DNA from: Delphinapterus leucas
Taxonomy: Eukaryota; Chordata; Mammalia; Artiodactyla; Monodontidae
Direction of reading: 5' to 3'
NCBI RefSeq assembly: GCF_002288925.2
Contig: NW_022098031.1
Coordinates: forward strand, 2,015,159 to 2,079,158
Length of the DNA: 64,000 bases
The notes under the pieces were generated by a model, which was given only the letters and a program-made list of their open reading frames with translations, was not told where the DNA came from and searched no databases. A program made the position numbers and the translations under genes. Every line of letters begins with the position of its first letter. Positions within the stretch are counted from its first letter, which is position 1. Positions 24,593 to 36,445 of the stretch are shown piece after piece.

Positions 24593-24925
24593 TACTGTTG
24601 TTCCCTCACTGTCCTGGGGGATTGGTTCCAGGACCCCTGCAGATACCGAAATCCAAGGATGCTCAAGTCCCTAATATAAAATGGTATAGTATTTGCAGAA
24701 AACTTACGTACATACTCCCATATACCTCAAATCCTCTCTAGATTACTTAAAAGACATATGTAAATACTATGTAAATAGTTGGAAATACAATGAAAATGCT
24801 ATGTAAATAGTTGCTGGGGTGCAGAAAATTCAAGATTTGCTTTTTGTAACTTTCTGGAAATTTTCAATCCACATTTGGTTGAATCCTGCACATTCGGGAC
24901 ACTTGGATACGGAGGGCTGACTGTA
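24593..24925. mobile_element. Tigger/pogo-like non-autonomous DNA transposon
   Basis: It has TA at both ends and terminal repeats of the type TACTGTTGTTCCCTCACTGTCC and (reverse) GGAGGGCTGACTGTA. Internal landmarks are TTGGTTCCAGGACCCCTGCAG, ATCCAAGGATGCTCAAGTCCC, AAAATGGTATAGTATTTGCA and CTATGTAAATAGTTG, the last of these repeated. These belong to the common mammalian Tigger-related short elements. There is no transposase frame, and the exact subfamily name is not certain from memory. Confidence 0.75.
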
Positions 24926-27524
24926 TTTGAAAATCCACATCACTTTGACAAAAATCTTCTCATCTGAAAAACAGACTTTACAATGTGCTGTTCTCTCAGG
25001 CATCATTGACACCAAGAATAGACCATAAATTGGTAGTTTAGAGTGCCTTTCAGTTTCGGTTTTTCTAAAAGCACTTCACAAAGCAAATTAGTCAGATAAT
25101 GGTGGTGTGCTCACTTCTTTGCAGCCTTTTTGTAGCCACTAATAGCACACAATCTTTCCAACCGATAGAATGGATTGTAGGGATGGTAGTGTAACATCTT
25201 TAGTCTTCTCAACTCTGGTCACATTCTCTTCTTAAATAACATGTTTGTACTTTCTTCTTATTCGTAAAACAGCTTAGAGTTAAAATGTATACTAATAAAA
25301 AAATCCCTAAGCATTGGTTTTTTTAATCTAATTAATCATAGGATCTACAGTCGATGTTCTTTAAATTATCTATGAATGATGAAACTCCAGAAGGTTTTAC
25401 TGTCACCCTAGCAGTGGCTTTGTTAGTGAGATTGGGGACTTTTTTTTTTTCTTTTTAACTGTAGTGAACTTTAAAGGATTTGTAAAATATCACCATTTTA
25501 GTCTATCCAATATAACATGTAAAAGAGAGGAACTGATTATCATACTGGCAGCTTTTAGCTATTTTAAGGGTTAAATACGAATTGTCCGAGAGCCCCTTAA
25601 ACTTACTGTGATTTTTATACTAGAATAGTAATGAATTAAGGTGTAGACAATAGTGGTATTCTGACTATTAAAAAAGGATACTCAAAGGCAAACACATTGG
25701 AAGTCTTAACTTTTAGAATTCTTTAATATTCAGTTACATAATTTATTTGAGATGATTTCTGTTGCTAATTTGGCTAAGACAATTTTCTGCTTATCGTTCG
25801 CTTTTTATTTTCAAGTAAAGACGTATTTGGGAATTTAAGTTGGCATTTCTTGGAGTGTCTCAGTACATGGACATCGAAATAAAGGTCCAACAACAGTATT
25901 TTCAATTCATGAAAAGATGATGACAAAACGTTTTATATGGAAAACAAAATACTGATTGGAATCTTTTGGCCCCAGGATAGCGTGTGTGACTAAGGCATTA
26001 TTAGACAATCCAGCATCAACCTTGATAGTTTCAAGTGTAGACACAAAGTATAATTTTCTTTTAAGGACAGAAACCTTCATATCTTCAAAATGAAGAAGTA
26101 GTTAAGGCAGTTCTAAAAAGTGATTTTTAAAAAACCACTTACGTTCAAAAGCAAGAGAGGTATTTTGTTTCCAAGGAGTAAGTTTACAGTTTTTAATCTT
26201 TCCACTGCTTAGCTGAAGAAGAAGAACAGCACTCTCCTTTCCATTTTGCTTTGCATCCAAATCACAGCTTGGTAACGGTGAATTAATCTTGAATTACTTC
26301 TGAAGTAGACTCTGTCCTATATTTTAACATACCCTAATCCAATTTAATATAATCTGATCTAACATCAGTAATGTTTGCATTTATTTCACGTTTCAAATGT
26401 TTTGTATATTTTCACTAACCTCACTGATATGTTTAAAATAGTCAGCGTTTCTCAGTATGAAATACACAATTGTATAATCAAAATCCTGCCACCTATTAAG
26501 TGCAAGTACTTATTTAAAACGTGTGGTGATTAGAACCTTTTCTCTCAAATCACATCTTGTTGAAGTTAATGAATTCTCTGTAGGAATATTAACCAGCTTC
26601 TACATTTCAGTGCTGATCCCTTCCCCACCTTTGCACTAACATATTGAATACGTTAACTACTAACAGTGACTGATTCCTGAAAAATCTCTGATAAGGTGGC
26701 AAAGGACTGCACTGGGCCCTGCATGATACATACCTTTCCTCTTCCAAACACACAAGTTCAAAGTTTGAATATGGGATTATTTTCATTTAGTTGCTATTAT
26801 GTACATATGTTCTGATAGACGTAAATTTAATCCAGGTTAGACTATTTCTGCCAGGGTGGAAGGATTATAAAAGCAAGGGCAGTACAAGTCAGAATTGAAC
26901 TTGTCCTTGAAAGGGCTGTCAGAAGCAGTTTATACCATGGTTATCCTGATTTTGAGCATTGCCATTAGTCTCCCATTTTTAGACAAAAAATATAAAAGCA
27001 TGTCAAAGATTTAGACTCTTTAAAGATAAACTCCAGAAAAGGAAACCATAGGTACACAAAACAATCTCCCTTTAGAAATCATACCATCATGCTGCTTCCA
27101 AATCACTTGCTGCTCTTCTATGGGGGGAGTTACAAATGCAGGTTCCAAAACACTCACAGTCACAGCCAAGAGCATGCTAATGCTTTTCAATCATGCCAGT
27201 GTTGGAAGAAAAACAGCAGATATGAATGTCTAAAAACCCTTGGTGAATCAGAGCTTCCTGTGTGAATATCTTATAATGTATTTATTGGTGAATTGATAGA
27301 AGAACTATATAATAAGCCATTTTCTGTCACATAATCATGGAGCCTTGCTGCTCTAGAAATTCACTGTTACTAGCCAAGAGCAGGACCTTTATATCACCTC
27401 TCTTTATCGCACACATCCCTTGATGAGTAATAAATGTAACAGAGTGAAATTTTCTACCAACACTAAACTCAAGGATTTACAAAATTTGATTGGATTTTGC
27501 ATATAACTACACGTGACAACCTGC
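24926..27524. other. No recognised feature (2.6 kb)
   Basis: No repeat family, open frame or RNA gene recognised. A T-run lies at about 25441. A long unrepeated stretch like this is where conserved non-coding elements could sit, but conservation cannot be judged from one sequence. Confidence 0.4.
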
Positions 27525-27785
27525 TATACTTAATATTTCTGAGTACTCATTGTGTAGCAGGAAATATGCTAAATGTTTTATGTGTAATAGATTTATTTTT
27601 AAGAACTATCTCAGGAGGAAGCTATTATTATTCCGGTTTTGCAGAGAAGGAAACCGAGTTCACAGAGGTTAAACAAATCAGCAGAGGTCACAAAGCTAGA
27701 AAATGGCGGTCATGATTTGAATCAATTCAGTCTAACTCACTCGAGGGTCTTTGTTCTTAAACACTGTGCTAATTCTACACTGCCT
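27525..27785 (-). repeat. MIR SINE, antisense
   Basis: Reverse-complement MIR: TTTCTGAGTACTCATTGTGTAGCAGG, AGGAAGCTATTATTATTCCGG, GCAGAGAAGGAAACCGAG, AGAGGTTAAACAAATCAGCAGAGG, CACAAAGCTAGAAAATGG and CTTAAACACTGTGCTA. It is nearly full length. Confidence 0.82.
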
Positions 27786-27839
27786 CCCCGCATTTCCCCA
27801 AGGTCACGTTGTTGTTTAGACACTGCTTCATGATTTAAT

Positions 27840-27965
27840 CTTTTCAGCACATGTTACTCTGTGCCTCCATGCTAGGTGCTGGGTATTCAGTTGTTACACA
27901 GAAGACATGGTGGCTGTCCTCATGGAGCTTCCAGTCCAGTGGCCTGGACAAAGCAAGCAGAACTC
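27840..27965 (-). repeat. L2 3'-end fragment, antisense
   Basis: CCATGCTAGGTGCTGGGTATTCAG followed by CTGTCCTCATGGAGCTTCCAGTCCAG is the reverse complement of the L2 3' untranslated region. Confidence 0.65.
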
Positions 27966-29093
27966 TTCCCTGACAAAGAGTGGTGACTTTGGGTAAGGAA
28001 TAAGGATGGCACTGAATTCACACATTTAGGGTTACCTGCCAAGGAGAGCAAATAAAAGTTGCTTCTTAATGAAATTCTGACCCCTGTGCTCTTGAACTCC
28101 TAACTCTCCCTTCACCTAATTTAAAGGTCAATATCCATAAAATATCTCCATGCTCGGACTTAATTTCAGTATTTTTATTTCTCATAGGCAAACAAAATAA
28201 AATGACTTCTAATCAAGGACAGCACCGGGTAAACTATGAAGAGAGCAAGGGTTTGGGGCAGGCTCTCAGATCCTGCTCTTCCCCCCCCCCCCTTTTCCTT
28301 TTGGGTTGTTATAATTCTGTTCCTCTCCAAGTCTTTCAAAACTTGGTCTTGGGCAAAAATTTGATATGAGTCAGTTTCTAACTTGTTTTGAGCTTAAATC
28401 CACTTGGTCCTTCCTTCTTAAATGTGGACTGAAGGCTCTGAGCTCTTGTAAAGTCATTTTAGGCATTTGTGGCACTGAAGAGAGGGGCGGGGTGGCTGAA
28501 AGGACTAGCCTCAACAGCCTAGAACTATTCCTTGGAGCAGCTGCTTCCTCTAACTCTCCATTAGGTTACTGGGCGAGGGAATCCACGGAACATGGTGTCC
28601 TCTGCAAGGCACACTCTCTTCTTCCCCATTCTTTCCTCTGTCTTCTCTTTCTCTTTCCAAAACAGGGAACAAGAAAGAGGAAAAGAAATGTAAAGTGATA
28701 GGCTTAGGGTACAAGTCAGCTTCTGGGAAGAAAGAAGGTCATCTCGGTACACATTCCTCCTCCTGCGTTCACTCAAACTCAAGAGGAAAAGGAAAAACCG
28801 CCCATTCTCAAGATTGCTCATGCTCCTACTTTTCACAAAGCAAAACATGACCACCTTCTCTCAAGGCACAATTACTTAACATTAGCAGTCACAAATATAA
28901 GACAATTTAGGCAAAATAGAAAGGCCTGAGGCTTCAGGAATAACACGATCCACAGATGTCCCTGTAATTTGAGGATCTCTTCTTTTTGTTTTCAGGACTC
29001 TCTGAAAATATTCATAATAGAATCCTATTATGGATTACCTGTCTGGTCCTTCCTAGTTGAGAACAACCACACTGTCCATAGGAATGACTCCCA
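27966..29093. other. No recognised gene; poly(C) run at 28281-28292
   Basis: No exon or repeat is supported. Twelve consecutive C follow a TCTT motif at 28281-28292. Frames of 110 codons (28366-28698, plus) and 97 codons (28561-28854, minus) overlap each other on opposite strands and show no domain. Confidence 0.4.
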
Positions 29094-29184
29094 AGGCATG
29101 TGGGATCTTCCCGGACCGGAGCACGAACCCATGTTCCCTGCACCGGCAGGCGGACTCTCAACCACTGCGCCACCAGGGAAGCCC
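29094..29184 (-). mobile_element. CHR-type SINE, tRNA-like head only
   Basis: Antisense copy of the SINE head: GCATGTGGGATCTTCCCGGACC, then CACGAACCC, CGGCAGGCGGACTCTCAACC and CCACCAGGGAAGCCCC. The body and A-tail that should extend to the left are missing. I find no target duplication. It is either a truncated insertion or a remnant cut by a later deletion. Confidence 0.85.
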
Positions 29185-30459
29185 CATGCTTTCTTCTTAA
29201 TTGGTATCAATATAGTATAGCTTTCACTAAAAAAGAAATGTGTTTTTGCAAGGCTCTCCTATATCTTAGAAGCAACCTTTCCCTTAGGTGGAAATCAGTG
29301 CTTAGTCACATTTCCCTAAGCCCAAATCATGGCTGTAGAGGTGATCAAGGGATTCTCTTGAAAGCAGCTGGACTTTGATATAAAACAGAAAAATTATATT
29401 CATTGAAAATTACTATTAGTCTATTTTTTTATAGTTTACTGAATGCACTGAGGCAGAGACACATGAAAGTAACAGCAAAAGCTGACAAAGATCTTCCAAT
29501 TCTCTTAAAATAAATGACATTAAGGTAGATAGGGGTAAAATTATACCCATAATTTTATCTGTAGACCTCTCTGTAACAATAATGGATGGAGAAAGACCTG
29601 GATTATTTGTGAAACTGACAGATGATAAACAGTAAGTTCAGTTCAGAAATTCAGGCAAATTTTTGATTCTAAAAGTGTATAATGTTACATAGTAAAAGAA
29701 ATCTTTCTTTCTTAACAAAAGAATGTCCATGTAAATTAAGACAACACAAATAACAACACAGTTCATTCAAACAGCAATTAATTTGGGGATTGGTTACATG
29801 TTTGGGGCTACTTCTTACTCCTTTTTTTTTTTTCTTTCTGGGGAAACTTGGTAGCAACTGCAGGAATTGTGCACAGAGTCAAAGGAGATTGGGTAAAATC
29901 CTCCATTTGGCTTTTCCAGTCTAATCTACTTGGGAGAACCAGCAGATGTAGATATTTAATAGAAATTAATCTTTTCCTGTTATTCAGTCTCCCAATGCTT
30001 CATTCTAATACTGGCTACACTGATGTCCTAAGCTCTGCTGGCAAAATGCTGCTGTAATACAATTTCTTTGCTGCTAGAAATGAAAAGCTCTTGAGATTGT
30101 TCTTGCTTACATAGCTGCTTCAGGTGATTACATCTTTACACAGATGTTAATTACTCTTAGGAAAGCTGCCCAAAGTGTCAGGTGTGTAAAATAATCTTGC
30201 AGTGGATCCCAAAGAGTGACTTCAGGGCTATTAGATATTATGGATATAATTTCTCACTCTTGTTGAGATCTGAACTCCTCTCTGATAAATGTAGGGCAGG
30301 TGGTAAAACCTTTATAAAGTAACCAGCTAATCACCAGAATGGGTTACTAAAAGAAGTTATACACATTAGCTTTTAGCTCATTCCAAAGTCTGGACCAGCT
30401 TCAATGAGACTAAAGACACATAGCTAGCTCGACGTGGGAACTCTTACTAAAACTTTAAT
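29185..30459. other. No recognised feature
   Basis: No gene or named repeat could be supported in this 1.3 kb. Confidence 0.4.
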
Positions 30460-30636
30460 CAGTGGGTCTCAGACTTCACTGTGCATTAGACTCCCTCTGG
30501 GAAATGTTTAAAAATATTAATGTCCAGGCCTCAGTGTAGGCCAATTAATTCAGAATGTCAAGAGCAGAACCCAGGCGTCAGTATTTTTAAAACTCCGCAG
30601 GGGATTCTATCGTGCGGCCAAGGTTGAGAATCACTG
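30460..30636. mobile_element. MER5A-like hAT element
   Basis: Starts CAGTGGGTCTCAGACTTC and ends GGTTGAGAATCACTG, giving imperfect inverted ends. The interior has CCAGGCCTCAGTG, GCCAATTAATTCAGAATGTC, CCCAGGCGTCAGTATTTTTAAAACTC and GGGGATTCTATCGTGCGGCC, matching MER5A over its full length of about 180 bp. The flanking octamers do not obviously match. Confidence 0.85.
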
Positions 30637-31384
30637 CCATGGTTGCACTGCCTTGCTGTACTCAGTCTATAGTTTGGTAACATCAGTGCAGCAGTGGCGG
30701 GTGGGATGGTCATTTGGAAGAAACAAAACGAGGAGTCTCTGAAGGAAACAAAAGCCCTGCCACACTGGATAGTGATGGGAGCAATCATTTCAAAAATATC
30801 AACCACAGAGCAAAGGACTCCCTCCAAACAAAACAAAACTAAACCCAAGAATAATGCAACTTCTAAAGTAAAGGTGAAAAGAACTAGAAATAGCAACAGA
30901 CAGGGCAGGCAGTGACTATGTTACAAAGAGGCAAACTACAAAGATATCCACTCATTCTCACCTCAAAAACGAAGAAACAATAACATAGGAACATCTGTAA
31001 TATTTTATTGATTGTGGCTGGTGCAATTAAAACGTTAAAGAGCCACCTTAGTGCTTTGTTAATGCTTCAAGATGCAATGAGACTTTAGGTGGTTAAATGC
31101 TTACAGTAGATCATTAGTATTTAAAGATCAGGGACAGATACCTAGGAAAGACTAAATGACACTGGCAGGTTGATTGGAGAGAGTATCTACTCAGGAGGAA
31201 ATAAATATAGGGCCAACACAGGAAGGGGTTTGATGATTCTAATACGACACTGAGCCCATATTTAAGAAAAACCACATACCTTAATGGGCTATCAAGTTCT
31301 GTGTTACTTTATGAGTGAAAAGGAGGATATAACTTTATTTTGCCACCAGTCTACTAGCAATCAGAAAAAATATTACATGATTCT
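30637..31384. other. No recognised feature
   Basis: Nothing nameable here. Overlapping opposite-strand frames near 30558-30915 are partly inside the MER5A and are chance. Confidence 0.4.
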
Positions 31385-31490
31385 TAAGCATCTGTCGGCT
31401 TTATCTTTGTCTTTACCACATGCCTGGTGCTCTGAACATAGTTGGAACTGAGGAAAATATTTACTAAATACAAGAATGAAGAAAAGCATC
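31385..31490 (+). repeat. L2 3'-end fragment
   Basis: CATGCCTGGTGCTCTGAACATAG followed by a GAGGAAAATATTTACTAAATACAAGAATG end resembles the L2 terminus. The match is weak. Confidence 0.45.
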
Positions 31491-32855
31491 AGCCCGTGTC
31501 TCATGCTGGCTGAACTCAGAGTCTGGCTATTTAAAAGGAAATGTAAATTGAATATAGGATATTGTCTTTTCAAACATAATATTGAAACTGCCTGAACTAA
31601 ACATTTATAGGTCAAAATGAGCCAAAGAGCAGTTTTATATGGTTAAAGAATTTGTGGTAACCTAAATGAACACAGTCTGTTTAGTTTGAAAGCTTTTCTT
31701 TCCAGAAGCTGGATGCTATGGATGTTCAACTGCTCCTAGAAAAACAAAAGTGGGGTCCCAGTGGAACAGCTGAATTTCTGACCAGGCAACCACATCAGCA
31801 AACAATATGTAAAACAGCATTACAGGACCTGATGTCAAAGGCTTCAAATATTCAAGGATGGCTGATTTGATGCATGAAACTGATTTCATTAGGAAAGTGG
31901 AAAATGATTATTCTGAAGGGAAAAATATCAAACTGACAGAAAATAAAAGTACAGGTATTTGAACATTACTGTCCTTCTTTGCAAGACATACCGAGCCCAA
32001 AAGATTAAGCAGCTTAGTCAATATTCAAGCACACCTGCTTGTTCTGATAAGAAATATATTTTTCCTATGATTATATGTTCTTTCAGAGTTTGGGGTCCAG
32101 GATAATTTAGGTCCAACAGTTTCATATGCTGTTTTAGGAAACGGAGAAATCTAATACAGGCTTTAAGTCATTAGACAGAGCGCTATCAGAATGTAAGAGT
32201 TGTGAGTTGATGCACAAGGATTTATTAGCCCAAAGGAGCCATCGTGGGGCTGACACAAAAATGTCAGAGAACAAACATCAGAGTGTGAAGAGGAAACAAA
32301 TAGAGAATTCTCTCTGCAGTAGTCTTAGCACCACGGATTTTGAGGAAAGGTGCCTAAAAGCGGTTCTTAAGTAAACCAAATAAGAATGCACTAATATATC
32401 TGCTTTCTTCTCACAAGCATCCAACCGAATGGGCGTGGTGAGTTTCTAAATACCACCTACACATGGACATCTACAGCTCAGCTACTTTACTTAATGCAAT
32501 GACATCGGTAAGAAATACGTTTTATAGCACAATTCAGTCACACAATGCAAATATGTAACTGAATACATAATTGTTTCACAAAGCAATACTAAGCCTCACT
32601 GCATCTGATGTAACTTACACACTTTTGATTTTTGTCCTATTTTATTCCATTTAAAATGTTTGTCACAAACCACTAATTTGGTTCCATGACCCACTAATAG
32701 GTCACCATCCGCCATTTAACAGGCACTATTTTAAGTTATATCTTAAGAGAACCTCACGCCACTGATAAACTAGAAGTCAGAATAGTTTGGAGAACCATAT
32801 CTACCTTCAGTTTTTGTCTTTGGAATGATTTTGGGAGGACCCTTTTAAATTACTG
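31491..32855. other. No recognised feature
   Basis: No gene, RNA or repeat recognised in this 1.4 kb. Confidence 0.4.
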
Positions 32856-34249
32856 CATATAAAGGACATTATTATGTTGAGGAAAGTTCCCTCCATGCCT
32901 ACTTTCTGCAGGGTTTTTATCATAAATGGGTGTTGAATTTTGTCGAAAGCTTTCTCTGTATCTATTGAGATGATCATTTGGTTTTTCTCCTTCAATTTGT
33001 TAATATGGTGTATCACGTTGATTGATTTGCGTATATTGAAGAATCCTTGCATTCTTGGAATAAACCCCACTTGATCATGGTGTATGATCCTTTTAATGTG
33101 CTGTTGGATTCTGTTTGCTAGTATTTTGTTGAGGATTTTTGCATCTATGTTCATCAGTGATATTGGCCTGTAGTTTTCTTTCTTTGTGACATCCTTGTCT
33201 TGTTTTGGTATCAAGGTGATGGTGGCCTCGTAGAATGAGTTTGGGAGCGTTCCTCCCTCTGCTATATTTTGGAAGAGTTTGAGAAGGACAGGTGTTAGCT
33301 CTTCTCTAAATGTTTGATAGAATTCGCCTGTGAAGCCACCTGGTCCTGGGCTTTTGTTTGTTGAAAGATTTTTAATCACAGTTTCAATTTCAGTGCTTGT
33401 GATTGGTTTCTTCATATTTCTTTCTATTTCCTCCTGATTCAGTCTTGGAAGGTTGTGCATTTCTAAGAATTTGTCCATTTCTTCCAGGTTGTCCATTTTA
33501 TTGGCATAGAGTTGCTTGTAGTAATGTCTTATGATCTTTTGTATTTCTGCAGTGTCAGTTGTTACTTCTCCTTTTTCATTTCTAATTCTATTCATTTGAG
33601 TCTTCTTCCTTTTTTTCTTGATGAGTCTGGCTAATGGTTTATCAATTTTGTTTATCTTCTCAAAGAACCAGCTTTTAGTGTTACTGATCTTTGCTAGCAT
33701 TTCCTTCATTTGTTTTTCATTTATTTCTGATCTGATTTTTATGATTTCTTTCCTTCTGCTAACTTTGGGGTTATTTTGTTCTTCTTTCTCTAATTGCTTT
33801 AGGTGCAAGGTTAGGTTGTTTATTCGAGATGTTTCCTGTTTCTTAAGGTAGACTTGTATTGCTATAAACTTCCCTCTTAGAACTGCTTTTGCTGCATCCC
33901 ACAGGTTTTGGGTCGTCGTGTCTCCATTGTCATTTGTTTCTAGGTATTTTTTTATTTCCTCTTTGATTTCTTCAGTGATCACTTCGTTATTAAGTAGTGT
34001 ATTGTTTAGCCTCCATGTGTTCGTATTTTTTACAGATCTTTGCCTGTAATTGATATCTAGTCTCATAGCGTTGTGGTCGGAAAAGATACTTGATACAATT
34101 TCAGTTTTCTTAAATTTACCAAGGCTTGATTTGTGACCCAAGATATGATCTATCCTGGAGAATGTTCCATGAGCACTTGAGAAAAATGTGTATTCTGTTG
34201 TTTTTGGATGGAATGTGCTGGAAAGGTCAATCACCTTGTGCAGAGTCAC
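32807..34249 (-). pseudogene. Open 480-codon L1 endonuclease/reverse transcriptase fragment
   Basis: One frame stays open across the whole fragment. The first ten or so codons and the last twenty or so are flanking DNA, leaving about 450 L1-derived codons. Residues 11-70 are the C-terminal endonuclease part, with [16 protein letters not shown] and the SDHNAM motif that carries the catalytic histidine. The middle is the linker and RT fingers ([35 protein letters not shown]). The end reaches RT motif A ([14 protein letters not shown]). Motif C (the A-D-D pair) and everything after it are absent, as is the endonuclease N-terminus, so neither enzyme could work. Unlike the L1 at 580-6367, no stop or frameshift interrupts it, which suggests a younger source. 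No promoter or host gene context is seen. Confidence 0.88.
32856..34219 (-). mobile_element. L1 ORF2 internal fragment (antisense)
   Basis: This 1.36-kb stretch is closely similar to the 2.85-4.2 kb part of the L1 at the window start and has the same orientation. Similarity begins near 32856 and ends near 34219. Neither L1 end is present: no 3' untranslated region or A-tail at the left, and no 5' region at the right. No target duplication is visible. It is therefore a leftover of a larger L1 trimmed on both sides, not a normal 5'-truncated insertion. Confidence 0.92.
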
Positions 34250-35229
34250 ATGGAACAGGCAGATTCAGGTCCAGACATAACCACTTCTAAAACTTGAATA
34301 TTCCATTCATCTGCAGTGACTTTCAGGTGATATTTGCTGTTCGTTGCTCTGGGGCATAGGTAAGAAAGAGCTATTCGTTTCTTTTCCCTGTAAATGAATG
34401 TTCCTGACTACAAGGGTGACTTTGAGTTGGGGAAAGGGCAATGGTAAGAACAGAACAATGACTTTGGTGAAGAGCCTGGTCCCTAAGTCTACATTCTGGG
34501 GCCCCAAAATTAAGGTTCCAGGAAATAACGGCTCTTCACAAAATGACCCTCACTACAAAATGATCAGTCTTTTCCTCAAACAGTAATCCACAGAGAGCCA
34601 AATCAATTTGACACAAACATACTTATCCACAAAACAATTCAGCATGATTTTATAAAATCTATAAAAAGATTCAGTGCTTATGTACAGCTATCAGTTTTAT
34701 AAACAGCACCCCAAATGATGAGATCAAGAAAACTTGTTAATCTGAGAAAGAGTTCATAGAAAGGGCAAGGATGAATGTCTGAGTTTTTCTAATCACATTT
34801 GAAAATCAAAACGTTTCCTCTAGAATTTTCTTGGATAAAAATGTCGGTTTATGATTTTAAATAAATGATGAAAATCTTCTTTCACATAAAATGATTCAAA
34901 AGGACTAACTCTGCCTTTCTTCTAATTACACATCATTGAATTTTGCTTTCATCTGTGAAGTCCAGGGAAACAAAATTAATTATCTAGGGGTCCACAATTT
35001 TAAAATATCTACATTAATTAACTACAGTGTTTTTGGTGTTAGCTATAGACCCAAAAGACATGATACTCTACTACTGATTTTCTAAGGAAAAGAAAACATA
35101 GGGTTACTATAGAAATAAAGCATTTGAGTTAGATAGAAGGAAGTGTTTCTATAAGATGTAAGGTTCCCTTTTTAGAAGGCCTTTACTAATTTCAAAACTG
35201 CCTAGAGTTAGGCAAGAACTACATAACTT
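34220..35229. other. No recognised feature
   Basis: No gene or named repeat supported. Opposite-strand frames at 34307-34586 overlap and are chance. Confidence 0.4.
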
Positions 35230-35237
35230 CTTGGCGC

Positions 35238-35443
35238 TTTTTTTTTTTTTTGTGGTACGCGGGCCTCTCACTGTTGTGGCCTCTCCCGTTGCAGAGCACA
35301 GGCTCCGGACGCACAGGCTCAGCGGCCATGGCTCACGGGCCCAGCCGCTCCGCGGCATGTGGGATCTTCCCAGACCAGGGCACGAACCCGTGTCCCCTGC
35401 ATCGGCAGGCGGACTCTCAACCACTGCGCCACCAGGGAAGCCC
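35238..35443 (-). mobile_element. CHR-type SINE, short form
   Basis: Antisense short-form SINE of about 190 bp with a 14-T tail at 35238-35251. From right to left it has GGGCTTCCCTGGTGGCGCAG, the B-box-like GGGTTCGTGCCC, then a compact GC-rich body ending in CGCGTACCAC. The target duplication CTTGGCG lies at 35230-35236 and 35443-35449, with a further imperfect YTTYTTT. The copy is CpG-rich. By eye it differs from the 59.65-kb copy at about nine positions. Confidence 0.92.
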
Positions 35444-35449
35444 TTGGCG

Positions 35450-36344
35450 TTTCTTTTAATACTATGTTTTCCCTCAAATATTTTTTAATTTGATAATTAT
35501 TTAAGATCTATTCAAATGGAGTAAATGGAGCACTAAGGGGTAATGTCTCTTCTCATTTTCATGTCATTTTTATTCATAAATTGTTAGGTAAGAAAAATGC
35601 TGTTATTCTGAAGTCAAAGGTAACGTAATACAAAGGGACACATTCGTGAAATTATTGTACCTAAAAGTCAAACACAGATCCTCATAAGACCGCTTTCACG
35701 TGCTTTGTTGCAATAATTTATCCCTTTACACATTTGTCACAGACGTGCTGTCCCTTGCCATTGGTGTCTGTCTTTGATACCAGTGAGACTGAGTTGCAAC
35801 ATGCAGCCCACGTTTCTCCCAATATTAGTTTGATATAAAAGTTGGATGTATGCTTGAATAGCGAGTACATGTGGCTGTTCCTTTGTGTTTTCCTTCTTTA
35901 TTACATTTTCAGAATCAAAAGCAGATAAGCTCTTACACCAGCCACTGTTATCAGTATCAAGTAGACATACACAAAAGATATGTGAACAAAATGAAATTTG
36001 ACATGTCAATAAGAGACAGACTATTGTAGGGAAGTACCAGATAATTAAATTTAAGAAAGAACCTAAATTTTGGACTTCTCACAACACAGTGTGATATGGC
36101 AGACAGAGATAAGAATTTGTACTTAAAAACTCATGTAGATATCAACTCACACTGTTTTTTTCTGTAACAGAACAAATAGAACAAAGTAACTGTAAGGAAG
36201 GACACTGTAAACTAGATATACATGATTTAAATGCCAGTGGGTTGCTTGGATTACTTTTTGACATCAGAAAGAAAGAAAAAAAAAACCCTGCAATAATAGG
36301 AAATTGTGGCAAGTATATTTTATCACGTTGCTTATTTAATACTT
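35450..36344. other. No recognised feature
   Basis: Nothing nameable. A 90-codon minus-strand frame at 35737-36009 has no recognisable motif. Confidence 0.4.
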
Positions 36345-36445
36345 ATCTCCCAATCAGAGATTATGACCTTTTTGAGGACAGTGGTCTCTTTTATTTGCCT
36401 CTGCCAGGGTGCTTGGCATATGGGAGATTCTCAGTAAACAAATGA
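36345..36445 (+). repeat. L2 3'-end fragment
   Basis: GACCTTTTTGAGGACAGTGGTC, GGTGCTTGGCATATGGGAG and TCTCAGTAAACAAATGAACAG follow the L2 3' terminal order in sense orientation. Confidence 0.6.

Noticed and set aside
28366..28854. Overlapping 110- and 97-codon frames on opposite strands
   Set aside because: Neither has a recognisable motif. Both occur in GC-richer sequence where stops are scarcer.
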